Notes under the pieces: model-generated
The model's database searches: none
What the model saw: only the letters and a program-made list of their open reading frames with translations
What the model was told of the DNA's origin: nothing
Origin: Pseudomonas simiae
Lineage (GTDB): Bacteria > Pseudomonadota > Gammaproteobacteria > Pseudomonadales > Pseudomonadaceae
Direction of reading: 5' to 3'
Assembly (NCBI RefSeq): GCF_900111895.1
Contig: NZ_FOKB01000001.1
Span: forward strand, 997,177-1,061,176
DNA length: 64,000 nt
Made by a program: the position numbers and the translations under genes
Shown here: positions 42,326 through 51,602 of the stretch, one piece after another
Layout of the letters: the number at the start of each line of letters is the position of its first letter
Numbering within the stretch: the stretch's first letter is position 1

Positions 42326-45300
42326 TTATTCAAAGGAGTCGAGCAATGCCGTGAGGCGAGCCAGGTTGCGCCGTACTTCCAGGGCAAGCGTGGGCGTGAT
42401 GGCCATGCCGGTCAGGCGCAGTTCCAGTTCGACAAAGGCGTTGGCCAAATCAACGAGCTGCACCGCGCCGAGGGCTCCGGCCATGCTGTGCAATTGTTGC
42501 GCCGTGCCGCTGGCGTCCTGGTTGTCCAATGCGGCCAGGGTGGTGTGCACATCCTGACGCAGCGTGGTGACAAACAGTTCGCGCATCTTGGGCGACAGCG
42601 GCGGCATATCGACGACGGCGGGCACTTCGATCTTGCAGTGTTTTTCCAATTGCGCACGCAAGGTGGCGAGGTTCAGCGGCTTGACCATCCACCCGTTCAT
42701 GCCAACAGCCGTACAGTGTTCGCCTTCTTCGCGCATGGCATTGGCGGTTATCCCGATAATCGGCAACGTGGCATCTTGTCGGCGCAATGCTTCGGCCAAC
42801 TGATAGCCGTTCATTACCGGCATATTCACGTCGGTCAGCACCAGGTCGAAGCGTCCGGGCAACCATTGGGTCAGTGCCTGTTCGCCGTCGGAGGTGAGTA
42901 CCACCGAGCAGCCCAGGGCTTCCAGTTGCTCCTGGATGATGGCCGCGTTGATCACATTGTCCTCGGCCACCAGTACCTGCAGGTTCAGCGGGCGTGCCTG
43001 GGTGGGTGGCGCGGGGCGATGGTCGGCCTCGGCACCGTGCTGCGCCAGGTAGACCGCCCAGGCGATGGCGCGAACATCGTTGGCGTCGACCGCCCAATCG
43101 CTGCCGTACGGTTGCGCCGGGCTCGGCCCTCCGGCGCTGGCGATGATGCGTGTGCCGGGCCATGCCGGGTCATGGGTGAAATCCACCAGCAGCGCGGCGG
43201 CGGGTGTGTCGGCGGCACATACGCGGCTGTCGAGCCCCAGGCGTTTGAGCCAGTCGATCATGCATTGCGTCCGCTCCGCTTCCGGCGCGCGCACGTAGAC
43301 AGCCGGCGTGTCGGGTCTGAAGACGGGGCAATCGGCCAAGGTGCCGGGCACGGACTCCAGCGCGACTTGCAGGGTAAAGCTGCTGCCCAGGCCGGGTTCG
43401 CTGACCACGTTCAGTTGGCCGTGCATCAACTCGCACAGCCATTTGCAGATGGCCAGGCCCAGGCCGGCGCCGGCCTGTCGGGTGGCATCTTCGGCCTGGT
43501 AGAACGGGTCGAATAGTTGATGCTGTTGTGCTTGGGCAATGCCCACGCCAGAGTCGCTGACTTGCCACTGCAACTCGACCCGCCCATCGCTGGTTTCCAG
43601 GCCCCGCAGGCGCAGCACCACGCGCCCGTTATCGGTGAACTTGATCGCATTGCTCAGCAGGTTATTGAGGATCTGGCGGATACGCAGCGGGTCACCGCGT
43701 AACCTGTCCGGCAGGTTCGCGTCGATGCAGGCATACAGCTGCAAGCCCTTGGAGCGGGCGAATGCGCCGTAGGTGCGCACGCAGTCTTCCGTCAGTTCCA
43801 GGGGGCAGAAATCCTGGAGTTCGAGGGTCATTTGCCCGGCCTCGATCTTCGACACATCCAATACATCGCTGATCAACTGGAACAAGGTGGTGGAAGAACG
43901 CTGGATGGTCTGCAGGTAATCCTGCTGGCGTGGCGCGAGTGACGTCAGGCCAAGCAGCTCCAGGGTGCCCAGCACGCCATACAACGGCGTGCGAATTTCA
44001 TGGCTCATAGTCGCGAGGAAACGGCTCTTGGCCTGGCTCGCCGAGTCTGCGGCCTGACGCGCTTCTTCCAGGGCGGCAGCGTCTTCGATATGCCGGGTCA
44101 CGTCATGCACCACGCACAACCACGCGTCCTGGCTCTGATAGCGAGTGGGCACGAACGCCACGTGCAGATGCCGGCCGCGGCTTTCCAGGTCGGCCTGGCC
44201 CGGTGCGGTGTGAGGCTGTTGCTTGAGCAAGTCGTACAAGGGGCGAGCGTCTTGCCATTGCAGGGCGTGCTGGTTCTGCAGGAGTACGTGATGATCACTG
44301 CGACGGATCACGCACAAACCGATCGGGGCCGTGTCGATGAGTGCACGGCTGAAGGCCTCGCTTTCGGCGATACTGGCATGGGCCTGATGGGCGGGAAGGA
44401 CCACCCGTACGGTGTACCAACGCGTGAACGCCCGACTGCACCCCAGCATCGCCAGCGCCACGGCCACCAGGCACAGTAATGGCCACATCGCATAGTCGAG
44501 AAAACGCTGCACGCTGATCACATAGATCGCCGTCCAGTGTTGCTCGCCCTGGCTGGTCAACTTGAACACCAGGCCATCACGGGTGAAGTTTATGCCCTCG
44601 TTCAGCACCTGGCCGGGCTTCGTCGCACCGGTCAGCACTACACCGGCGGGCGTGATCAGGGTGAAGTCGTCGTAGATCGACCATTGCATCAGCCGCTCGA
44701 TGTTATTGACCTTGGCCAGGTCCAGCAACGAGGCCACCACCACCCAAGTACTGGCGCCGTCGATGGTCAGCGCGGTCGAGGCCAGGTTGATGTCGACATA
44801 GCCCAGCAGCACAGGGGCGCCCTTGTCATCGGACGCGGGATGGTAGGGTTCCCAGCGCACGGGATGATCTGGCAATGACGCGTTCTGCAGGTGCAGGCGC
44901 TTGTTCACTTGGGTTATCACCTCCACCAGTGCACCGATCTGCACGTGGCCGCCATCGCGCAGTCGGCCGGTGGCGGGCACGCTGATGTCGAAGTTGTCCG
45001 GGCCGTTGACCACCACCACTTGCGGGGATTGGTAGTGGGATGCCGCCCAGAAGGCACTGTAGTAGGCGGACAGGTAGGTGCCCAGCGCGAACACTTTGGG
45101 GTATTGGTCGACGGCGACCTTTTGCGGGTTGATCTTCAGGCTATAGGGCAGGGAAAACGGCAGCCCGCGGCCTTCATAGATATTGGCGCCTTCTTCAGGC
45201 AGGTGTTTTTGCACGTAGGGCGGCAGCATGGCCGAGGGGTTGAACTTACCCGTGCTGCTGCCCCGCGAGATATCGCCGAGGAACGCTTCCTGCTCGCGGA

Positions 45301-45484
45301 TGTTTTCCATCAGCCGGGCGAAGTGGAACTGCAAGGTGTCGCGCTGCTCCTGAACCATGCGCTGCACCCCCAGATAGCTGATGCCCAGCAGCAACAGTAC
45401 CAAGGCTCCCAGCACCAGCAAGCCTTTGTTCAGGCGCAGCGAGCTGCTGGTAAGTTTCTCCAGGAAGGCGTTGGGGTGATGCAT
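42326..45484 (-). CDS. rcsC: RcsC-like hybrid sensor kinase with Hpt domain
   Basis: A 1052-residue unorthodox kinase: membrane segments at about 23-40 and 340-360 enclosing a periplasmic sensor, a PAS-like region, HisKA with MSHEIRTPLYG, HATPase (NLLSNAIKFTDNG, GLGLAICKWL), a degenerate receiver-like part, a full receiver (VLVAEDNVINA, LVLTDVNMPVMNG) and a C-terminal Hpt domain with His at about 999 (QQLHSMAGALG). It is 22 bases upstream of rcsB. ATG at 45484 has GAGGT upstream. It can act in a His-Asp-His-Asp relay to RcsB. Confidence 0.9.
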   Translation of the reverse strand: MHHPNAFLEKLTSSSLRLNKGLLVLGALVLLLLGISYLGVQRMVQEQRDTLQFHFARLMENIREQEAFLGDISRGSSTGKFNPSAMLPPYVQKHLPEEGANIYEGRGLPFSLPYSLKINPQKVAVDQYPKVFALGTYLSAYYSAFWAASHYQSPQVVVVNGPDNFDISVPATGRLRDGGHVQIGALVEVITQVNKRLHLQNASLPDHPVRWEPYHPASDDKGAPVLLGYVDINLASTALTIDGASTWVVVASLLDLAKVNNIERLMQWSIYDDFTLITPAGVVLTGATKPGQVLNEGINFTRDGLVFKLTSQGEQHWTAIYVISVQRFLDYAMWPLLCLVAVALAMLGCSRAFTRWYTVRVVLPAHQAHASIAESEAFSRALIDTAPIGLCVIRRSDHHVLLQNQHALQWQDARPLYDLLKQQPHTAPGQADLESRGRHLHVAFVPTRYQSQDAWLCVVHDVTRHIEDAAALEEARQAADSASQAKSRFLATMSHEIRTPLYGVLGTLELLGLTSLAPRQQDYLQTIQRSSTTLFQLISDVLDVSKIEAGQMTLELQDFCPLELTEDCVRTYGAFARSKGLQLYACIDANLPDRLRGDPLRIRQILNNLLSNAIKFTDNGRVVLRLRGLETSDGRVELQWQVSDSGVGIAQAQQHQLFDPFYQAEDATRQAGAGLGLAICKWLCELMHGQLNVVSEPGLGSSFTLQVALESVPGTLADCPVFRPDTPAVYVRAPEAERTQCMIDWLKRLGLDSRVCAADTPAAALLVDFTHDPAWPGTRIIASAGGPSPAQPYGSDWAVDANDVRAIAWAVYLAQHGAEADHRPAPPTQARPLNLQVLVAEDNVINAAIIQEQLEALGCSVVLTSDGEQALTQWLPGRFDLVLTDVNMPVMNGYQLAEALRRQDATLPIIGITANAMREEGEHCTAVGMNGWMVKPLNLATLRAQLEKHCKIEVPAVVDMPPLSPKMRELFVTTLRQDVHTTLAALDNQDASGTAQQLHSMAGALGAVQLVDLANAFVELELRLTGMAITPTLALEVRRNLARLTALLDSFE

Positions 45485-45535
45485 GACGCGGTGACCTCGC
45501 AAGCTAACGGCGTTCGACCACACCCGGCCGGCGGG

Positions 45536-46723
45536 TCAATAGGCGCTCGCCGGACCGTCGTGGGTCAGCAATTGCTGGAACTGATCCGCAGACACGGCGT
45601 GGGAGATCAGGAATCCTTGGACCTGAGTGCAGTCGATTTTACGCAACAGCGCAAGTTCTTGCGCGGTTTCTACACCTTCAGCCACCACGATCAAACCCAG
45701 CTGGCGTCCCAGGCTGACGATGCTGGTGAGCGCCTGGGCCAGTTCCTCGTTGGCGTTGCAGCCTTGCACCAGTGCACGGTCGATTTTCAACTCGGTGAAA
45801 GGCGCCGATACCAGGTTCATGTACGAGCTGTAGCCTTTGCCGAAATCATCTTGGGACAAGCCAAAGCCCTTGATGCGCAAGCGACAGGCCCCAGCGTAGA
45901 AGTTGCTGATGTCATCCGGTACCGAGCACTCCATCAGCTCGAAACAGATGCGCGCGGGCAAGCCCTGGTGTTCCAGCACGAACGCCTGGATGCGGTCGGG
46001 CAGGTCGTGGCTGTTGAGCAGGTGAGTGGGCAAGTTGATCGATACCGGGATGTCGTAGCCTTGTTGGCGCCACGTGGCTTGGGCGGCCATCGCCTGTTTC
46101 AGCACGCACCACAACAGGCGTTCCTCCAGGTTGCAGGCAATCAATGCCGGCAGGAACACACCGGGCAATAACAGCCCATGCTCGGGGTGGGCCCAGCGCA
46201 CCAAGGCTTCGGCCGCGACGATGCGGCCATTGCTCAGGGCCTTCTTGGGCTGGAACCAGGCTTGCAGGTCACCATTGACCAGGGCGTTCATCAGGCTTTG
46301 GCAATCAATACCCGGCTGGATCTCTGCCGGTGCGACCTGACGCAGCGCTTGCAACTGATCGGTCAGGCAGCGCAAAGCGGCGGCATTCACCGGCTTGGAG
46401 ATCAGCCCGATCACCTTCACTTGCAGGTTGCTCGCCACCAGGCTCGCACCCATCAGCATGCGCCGCGACGCGGCGCTCATAATTGCCAGCGCCGGACGTG
46501 ACGGTTGCGCAGCGAGGCCCTGGATAAATTGCACGCCGTCCATGCCCGGCATCAGCAGGTCGGTGAGCACCAGGTCGAAATCACGTTGTTTCAGGCAGGC
46601 CAGTGCTTCTTCACCGTCCCTGGCGCACACCAGGTCGAAATCGCCCAACTCGCTGAACAGGTTCTGCAAATACAGGTGCTGAAAGGGATGGTCTTCGACA
46701 ATCAAAATGCTACAGGGCTTCAT
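45536..46723 (-). CDS. pvrR: PvrR-like response regulator with EAL phosphodiesterase
   Basis: A 395-residue protein: receiver (Asp55 in LVLTDLLMPGMDG, Lys110) joined to an EAL domain at about 150-390. Catalytic elements are present: FQPK, EALVRW (Glu172), SINLP, FELME, DDFGKGYSS, LKIDR and EGVET, so c-di-GMP hydrolysis is expected. Its start overlaps the pvrS end by 14 bases. In P. aeruginosa PvrR and RocR lower pilus expression through such activity, so here it probably opposes the RcsB output. Confidence 0.9.
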   Translation of the reverse strand: MKPCSILIVEDHPFQHLYLQNLFSELGDFDLVCARDGEEALACLKQRDFDLVLTDLLMPGMDGVQFIQGLAAQPSRPALAIMSAASRRMLMGASLVASNLQVKVIGLISKPVNAAALRCLTDQLQALRQVAPAEIQPGIDCQSLMNALVNGDLQAWFQPKKALSNGRIVAAEALVRWAHPEHGLLLPGVFLPALIACNLEERLLWCVLKQAMAAQATWRQQGYDIPVSINLPTHLLNSHDLPDRIQAFVLEHQGLPARICFELMECSVPDDISNFYAGACRLRIKGFGLSQDDFGKGYSSYMNLVSAPFTELKIDRALVQGCNANEELAQALTSIVSLGRQLGLIVVAEGVETAQELALLRKIDCTQVQGFLISHAVSADQFQQLLTHDGPASAY

Positions 46724-49496
46724 GGGTGGCTCGTTCGTAGGGAGCCAGGACAGTGGACAAGGCTCGCAGCGTAAAGGGTTTGACCAGGCAGTGATTCATG
46801 CCGGCCGCCAGGCACAAGGCCTCTTCTCCGCGCAGGGCGTTGGCGGTGGCGCCGATGATCGGGGTGGTACAGCCCAGCCGCCGGAGTGCTTCGGCCAGTT
46901 CGTAGCCGTTGAGCCTAGGCATGTTGACGTCGGTGAGGACGACGTCAAAGGTGCCTTCGTGCCAGCGTGCCAAGGCGTCTTCTCCATCACCGGCCAGTTC
47001 CACGCTGCACCCGAGTTCCTCAAGCTGGTCGCGCAGGATCAACTGGTTGATGACGTTGTCTTCGGCCACCAGGATGTGCAGGTGCAAGGGGCGCAGGTCG
47101 CGCGCTTCGCAGCGCGTCTGGGGTGGCACGACTTGGCCGTTCTGGGCGTGGCGAACCGCTTGTTGGATCGCGTCCAGGTCGTTCAGGTTGACCTGCCAGC
47201 CATCGCCGTTGAACTGCGGTTCGTGGGCTCCGTCATTGCTGGCCAGTACCCGTGGCCCCTGCCAGGGCAAGTCGAGGCGGCGTTCCATGAGTTCAAGCAA
47301 TACACAGTGCCCCGCCAGCTGCGTGCTGGTCGGCAGACCGACCTGCGCGCGCGCGCCCCAGCGGCGCAGCCAGCCGCAGAGACTGTCGGCCAGTTCGCGG
47401 ATCGGCGACAGCACATACACGATCTCCGGCGCCAGTGCCTGCAAGCTCTGCGGCGCGTTGCCGGAAGGTTGCTCCAGTGGCACGGTCAGTGAAAAGCTGC
47501 TGCCCAGTCCCGGCTCGCTGACCATGCGTAGTGTGCCGTTCATCAAGTGGGTCAGGCGCAGACAGATTGGCAGGCCCAGGCCGGTGCCGGCGATCACATG
47601 GGAGTTGCCTTCGCTCTGGTAGAACGGTTCAAAGATGAACGCCTGGTCGGCAGGGGCGATGCCTTTGCCGGTGTCGGAAATTTGCCATTGCAGGCACACC
47701 CGTTCGCCTTCGCGGCCGAGCTTTTTGACCCGCAGCACCACGCGACCGGAGTCGGTGAACTTGACGGCGTTGCTCAGCAGGTTGTTGAGGATCTGGCGCA
47801 CGCGGCTGGCGTCGCCGATCAAGCGCCGGGGCAGTTGCGGGTCGAGGCAGGCATACAGCTGCAAGCCTTTGCTGTGTGCCGCTGCCGCATAGCCTTGCAC
47901 CACTTCCTGTACCAGGGTCGGCACACAGAACTCGCTTAATTCCAGGGCCAGTTGTCCGGCTTCGATTTTCGACACGTCGAGCACGTCGCAGATCAGTTGC
48001 AGCAGCGTCGCAGACGATCCTTCGATGGCGTGCAGGTAGCTTTTCTGCTGGGCATCCAGGCGGGTGCGGGCGAGCAGTTCGAGGGTGCCGAGTACGCCGT
48101 ACAGGGGCGTGCGGATTTCATGGCTCATGGTGGCCAGGAACAGTGTCTTCGCTTCGTTGGCTGCGTCGGCGGACTGGCGTGCCTGTTCCAGCGCCGCTTC
48201 GATCTGCGTGCGCGCGCTGATATCGCTGAAGGCGCAGAGCAACACGTCTTCGCCTTTGTAGCGGGTGGGCGCGCAGCTCAGGTACAGATGGCGGCCGTCG
48301 GCGGCTTCGAAGTAGTCGGTGAGGGACGGTGCGTCGGGGTCGAACGCCTGACGGATCCAGCCGGGACCGAGTTGTGCGCCACGTTCGCCGAGCCATTGTT
48401 GGGCAAGGGTGTTTTTCAGTACCTCTGCGCCATCGGTGCGACGTAGCACGCACAGCGCTACGGGGGCCGTCTGGATCACGTCGCGGCTGAACAGCTCGCT
48501 TTCCACCAGCGCCTGGATGCGGTGGATCGCCGGGGTGATGAAGCGGTGTTCCAAGCGGCGGGTCAGCAGGCACACCAGGCTGATGGTCAGCAGGCAGAAC
48601 AGCAGGGCGCCGAGCATCTGCGGCCAGAGTGCCCAAAGGACCGCGCGCAGGTCGATGGAGTAGGTGAGCTGCCAGTCCGAAGACTTCAGTTGTTTGCGCA
48701 GCACAATTTGCTCGGGCAGCCAGCCATCGCCGACAAAGCCGAAGAAGTCCTGCTGGCGCAGGTGCGGCAGATTTTGTCCTGGTGGTGGTCTATGGCTGTT
48801 GCTGAATAGCGGCATACCCTGGGTATTGAACATAGTGAAGTCGCCAGCGCTGTGGTCACTCAAGGCGTTAGAGACTTCACGGTCGTCCATTTCCAGGCCG
48901 AGCCAGCCGGAGTTCAGGTCGCGTTCATCCAGGCGAATGAAGATGTACAGCTGTGAGTGTCCGTCCGTGGCATGGGTCAGCCAGAGTTCCTGCAGGGTTT
49001 TCTGCTGCTTGAGGGCGTGCAATTGCTCAAGCATGGCCGCGGGAAAATCCGCAGCCACGGGCGTCGCATCGTATAGCCGCAGCACCTGGGCATCCGTGCT
49101 GACATACAGCAGGTTGAGCTGCTTGGACTTCAAGAAGGCACGCATGCGTTCGGTCAGCCAGATACTCCATTGTTTGCCTGGGGTGTTTCCCAGCAACAGG
49201 CGGATCTCTTCATCGGAGACCGGCAGGTCCAGTTTGGCATTGCGTGTCGCCGACAGGCTGAGGCTTTCCAGCACGGCTTCACGGGTGGTGAAAAACGTAT
49301 GCGCCTCGGCAATGGCGCTGCTCATGTAGCTGCGCCGCTGGGAGATCTCATTGTTGAAGGTGAATAGCAGGAAGCTGTACACACCGCCCAAGATGCCCAC
49401 CAACAGTACCAACGCAAAAATGCGCAACAGGCGACGCGCGGCATTGGGCGTGGATAGTACGGGGCTGATCTGGTGCAGGTAGCTCTTTAATCTCAT
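46710..49496 (-). CDS. pvrS: PvrS-like hybrid sensor kinase without Hpt
   Basis: A 928-residue hybrid kinase: membrane segments at about 23-45 and 285-305, a periplasmic sensor between them, a PAS-like segment, HisKA (MSHEIRTPLYGV), HATPase (LLSNAVKFTDSG, GLGLPICLRLTH), and a C-terminal receiver (ILVAEDNVINQL, VVLTDVNMPRLNG). It ends right after the receiver, with no Hpt domain, so it must pass phosphate through another Hpt protein, most simply RcsC. It is the first gene of pvrS-pvrR-rcsC-rcsB and has an RcsB-like box 35 bases before its start. Confidence 0.9.
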   Translation of the reverse strand: MRLKSYLHQISPVLSTPNAARRLLRIFALVLLVGILGGVYSFLLFTFNNEISQRRSYMSSAIAEAHTFFTTREAVLESLSLSATRNAKLDLPVSDEEIRLLLGNTPGKQWSIWLTERMRAFLKSKQLNLLYVSTDAQVLRLYDATPVAADFPAAMLEQLHALKQQKTLQELWLTHATDGHSQLYIFIRLDERDLNSGWLGLEMDDREVSNALSDHSAGDFTMFNTQGMPLFSNSHRPPPGQNLPHLRQQDFFGFVGDGWLPEQIVLRKQLKSSDWQLTYSIDLRAVLWALWPQMLGALLFCLLTISLVCLLTRRLEHRFITPAIHRIQALVESELFSRDVIQTAPVALCVLRRTDGAEVLKNTLAQQWLGERGAQLGPGWIRQAFDPDAPSLTDYFEAADGRHLYLSCAPTRYKGEDVLLCAFSDISARTQIEAALEQARQSADAANEAKTLFLATMSHEIRTPLYGVLGTLELLARTRLDAQQKSYLHAIEGSSATLLQLICDVLDVSKIEAGQLALELSEFCVPTLVQEVVQGYAAAAHSKGLQLYACLDPQLPRRLIGDASRVRQILNNLLSNAVKFTDSGRVVLRVKKLGREGERVCLQWQISDTGKGIAPADQAFIFEPFYQSEGNSHVIAGTGLGLPICLRLTHLMNGTLRMVSEPGLGSSFSLTVPLEQPSGNAPQSLQALAPEIVYVLSPIRELADSLCGWLRRWGARAQVGLPTSTQLAGHCVLLELMERRLDLPWQGPRVLASNDGAHEPQFNGDGWQVNLNDLDAIQQAVRHAQNGQVVPPQTRCEARDLRPLHLHILVAEDNVINQLILRDQLEELGCSVELAGDGEDALARWHEGTFDVVLTDVNMPRLNGYELAEALRRLGCTTPIIGATANALRGEEALCLAAGMNHCLVKPFTLRALSTVLAPYERATHEAL

Positions 49497-49530
49497 CCCG
49501 GCACTCTAGGGGTGGCCGAGCGCAGGAAAA

Positions 49531-49548
49531 ATCAGACGATCCTTAGAA
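49531..49548 (-). promoter_or_regulatory. RcsB-like box upstream of pvrS
   Basis: ATCAGACGATCCTTAGAA on the plus strand; read on the minus strand TAAGGATCGTCTGA matches 10 of 14 positions of the enterobacterial RcsAB box TAAGAATAATCCTA. Same orientation relative to the gene as the copy before the pilin gene. Confidence 0.65.
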
Positions 49549-49593
49549 CACCGCCACTCATCCGCCAGATACCAAGCAAGCTAATAATTCCAT

Positions 49594-49621
49594 TTGACAT
49601 TCGCTGCCTAAGCAGTAACAT
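49594..49621 (+). promoter_or_regulatory. Sigma-70 promoter of the efflux operon
   Basis: TTGACA (49594-49599) and TAACAT (49616-49621) with a 16-base spacer. The first MarR operator lies over the spacer and -10. Confidence 0.6.
49602..49617. promoter_or_regulatory. MarR operator 1
   Basis: CGCTGCCTAAGCAGTA holds the near-perfect palindrome CTGCCTAAGCAG and overlaps the promoter. Confidence 0.75.
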
Positions 49622-49634
49622 CTTATCATACATT

Positions 49635-49650
49635 CACTGCCTAGGCAGTA
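49635..49650. promoter_or_regulatory. MarR operator 2
   Basis: CACTGCCTAGGCAGTA, perfect palindrome ACTGCCTAGGCAGT, exactly 33 bases (about three helical turns) after operator 1 and 15 bases before the marR-type gene. Confidence 0.78.
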
Positions 49651-49665
49651 ATAAGGTGACTTCCG

Positions 49666-50136
49666 ATGCCCCACTTCACCCCTGACAGCTTTCGCAACTG
49701 CCACCTCGGCCTTCTCCTGGGCCGGGCGGCGCTGCTCAAGGACCGCATTATCGACACCCATATGGAGCCGCACGGCGTGACAGCCGCGCAGTTCAAGGTG
49801 TTGATCATCATCGCCCAGTTCGACGTGGATACCCCGGCGGAGCTGTGCCGCAACCTGTCCCTGGACAGCGGTTCCATGACCCGCATGCTCGACCGCCTGG
49901 AGCAGAAAGGCTTGCTCGCGCGCCAGCGTTCCGAGCAGGACCGGCGCCAGGTGCGGTTGGTGCTTACGGAAGACGGCAAGCGCCTGGCGGACATGCTGCC
50001 GTACATCGGCGCCCAGTCGATGAACGAATTGGCGGGTGCCCTGGAGCCCGGCGAGTTGCAGACCCTGGAGCGCATCCTCAAGAAAATTCTGGTAGCTGCC
50101 GGTGACGCCATCGTCATCCAGCGGGTAGGTAATTAA
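49666..50136 (+). CDS. MarR-family repressor of the efflux operon
   Basis: A 156-residue MarR protein: helix-turn-helix DTPAELCRNLSLDSGSMTRMLDRLEQKGLLAR and wing SEQDRRQVRLVLTEDGK. It resembles EmrR. Its stop overlaps the outer-membrane gene start, and two palindromic operators stand upstream, so it probably represses the whole operon until a lipophilic compound binds. Confidence 0.9.
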   Translation: MPHFTPDSFRNCHLGLLLGRAALLKDRIIDTHMEPHGVTAAQFKVLIIIAQFDVDTPAELCRNLSLDSGSMTRMLDRLEQKGLLARQRSEQDRRQVRLVLTEDGKRLADMLPYIGAQSMNELAGALEPGELQTLERILKKILVAAGDAIVIQRVGN

Positions 50137-51587
50137 TGAACACACGCGCCTTATGCCTGGTGCTCGTGGCCATGAGCATGGCCGGTTGCGCCAACTACAG
50201 CGGCCTCGACACCCAAGGCAAACGCCTCGACGCCAGCACCTTGCAAGCCGGTAAGTCCCTCAGCGGCATGACCTTGTCGAGCGCCGCCTGGCCCACCGCT
50301 GACTGGTGGAAAAACCTCGGCGACCCACAGCTGGACGGCCTGATCCAGGAAGCCCTGCAGAACAGCCCCGACATGCAAGTCGCCAGCGCCCGTGCCCATC
50401 AGGCCGAAGCGGCCGCTTACGCCGCCAATGCCGAGCGCATGCCGACTCTCGACGCCAGCGCGGGTGTGAGCCGCTCACGCCTGGCCAAGGATCAGGACCC
50501 GCGGGGGCAGGGCGATGCCTACTCGACCGTGCGCAACATCGGCGCCAGCTTCAACTACAACTTCGACCTCTGGGGTGGCCAGCGCGCTGCCTGGGAAGCC
50601 GCGTTGGGCGAGGCGCGCGCCGCCCAGGTCGATCAGCAGGCGGCGCGCCTGACCTTGGCCGCCAACGTCGCCAAGGCTTACAGCGACCTGGGCCAAGCGC
50701 ACATCGTGCGCGACCTGGCCAACGACGACCTCAAGCGCACCCGGCAGATGCTTGACCTGAGCAAACGCCGCCTGGACTCGGGCATCGACAGCCACTACCA
50801 GTACCAACAGACCGAAAGCCTGGAAGCCAGCTCCCAGTCGCAACTGATTGATGCGGAAAAACAACTGCAGAGCGCGAAAATCGCCCTGGCGGTGCTGCTC
50901 GGCAAAGGCCCGGACCGTGGCAATGAGCTGGCCCGTCCCCACGTGCTGAAACCCAGCGCGGTCGCCGTGCCTTCAGTGCTGCCGGCTGAACTGCTGGGTC
51001 GTCGCCCGGACTTGATTGCTGCGCGCTGGCGTGTCGAGGCGGCGGGCAAAAGCATTGATGCGAGCAAGACCCGCTTCTACCCCAACCTCAACCTGAGCGC
51101 GAGCGCCGGGGCCGAGTCGTTGCTGGGTGACGCGATGTTTGGTTCGGCCAGCCGCTTCTTCAATATCGCACCAACAATTTCGCTGCCGATCTTCGACGGC
51201 GGCCGCCTGCGCGCCGACCTGGATGCGCGCGACGCCGACTATGACCTGGCCGTGGCGCAGTACAACAAGACCCTGGTGCAAGCCCTGGGCGATATCGGCA
51301 ACACCCTTTCACAACTGCGCGACACCGGCCGGCAGATCCAGGCCCAGCAACATGCCGCTGACATTGCCCAGCAGTCCTACGACACCGGCGTGCAGCGTTA
51401 TAGCGCCGGGATCGGTAACTACCTGGACGTGCTCAGCATCGAGCAGCAATTGCTGCAGGCCCAGCGCCAGCTGGCGACCCTGAATGCCGCGCAGATCGAT
51501 CTGTCGATTCAACTGATGCAGGCCCTGGGCGGTGGCTACAGCGCCGACAACGTGGCAGCGACCACCCCAGCCACACGCACGGAATAA
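50136..51587 (+). CDS. OprM-type outer-membrane efflux lipoprotein
   Basis: A 483-residue RND/MFS-type outer-membrane factor: lipoprotein signal ending MAGC (Cys18), then two TolC-like repeats (about 55-250 and 265-470) of long coiled helices and beta strands. LGRRPDLIAARWRVEAAGKSI is a conserved family block. It should form the trimeric exit duct for the EmrA/EmrB-like pair downstream. Confidence 0.91.
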   Translation: MNTRALCLVLVAMSMAGCANYSGLDTQGKRLDASTLQAGKSLSGMTLSSAAWPTADWWKNLGDPQLDGLIQEALQNSPDMQVASARAHQAEAAAYAANAERMPTLDASAGVSRSRLAKDQDPRGQGDAYSTVRNIGASFNYNFDLWGGQRAAWEAALGEARAAQVDQQAARLTLAANVAKAYSDLGQAHIVRDLANDDLKRTRQMLDLSKRRLDSGIDSHYQYQQTESLEASSQSQLIDAEKQLQSAKIALAVLLGKGPDRGNELARPHVLKPSAVAVPSVLPAELLGRRPDLIAARWRVEAAGKSIDASKTRFYPNLNLSASAGAESLLGDAMFGSASRFFNIAPTISLPIFDGGRLRADLDARDADYDLAVAQYNKTLVQALGDIGNTLSQLRDTGRQIQAQQHAADIAQQSYDTGVQRYSAGIGNYLDVLSIEQQLLQAQRQLATLNAAQIDLSIQLMQALGGGYSADNVAATTPATRTE

Positions 51588-51602
51588 TTTGAGGTATTTG
51601 TC

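Noticed and set aside
42326..49496. Naming the cluster Roc (rocS/rocR/rocA) instead of Pvr/Rcs
   Set aside because: Domain content is similar, but two hybrid kinases, the strongly RcsB-like regulator and the gene order fit the Pvr/Rcs-cupD arrangement better.
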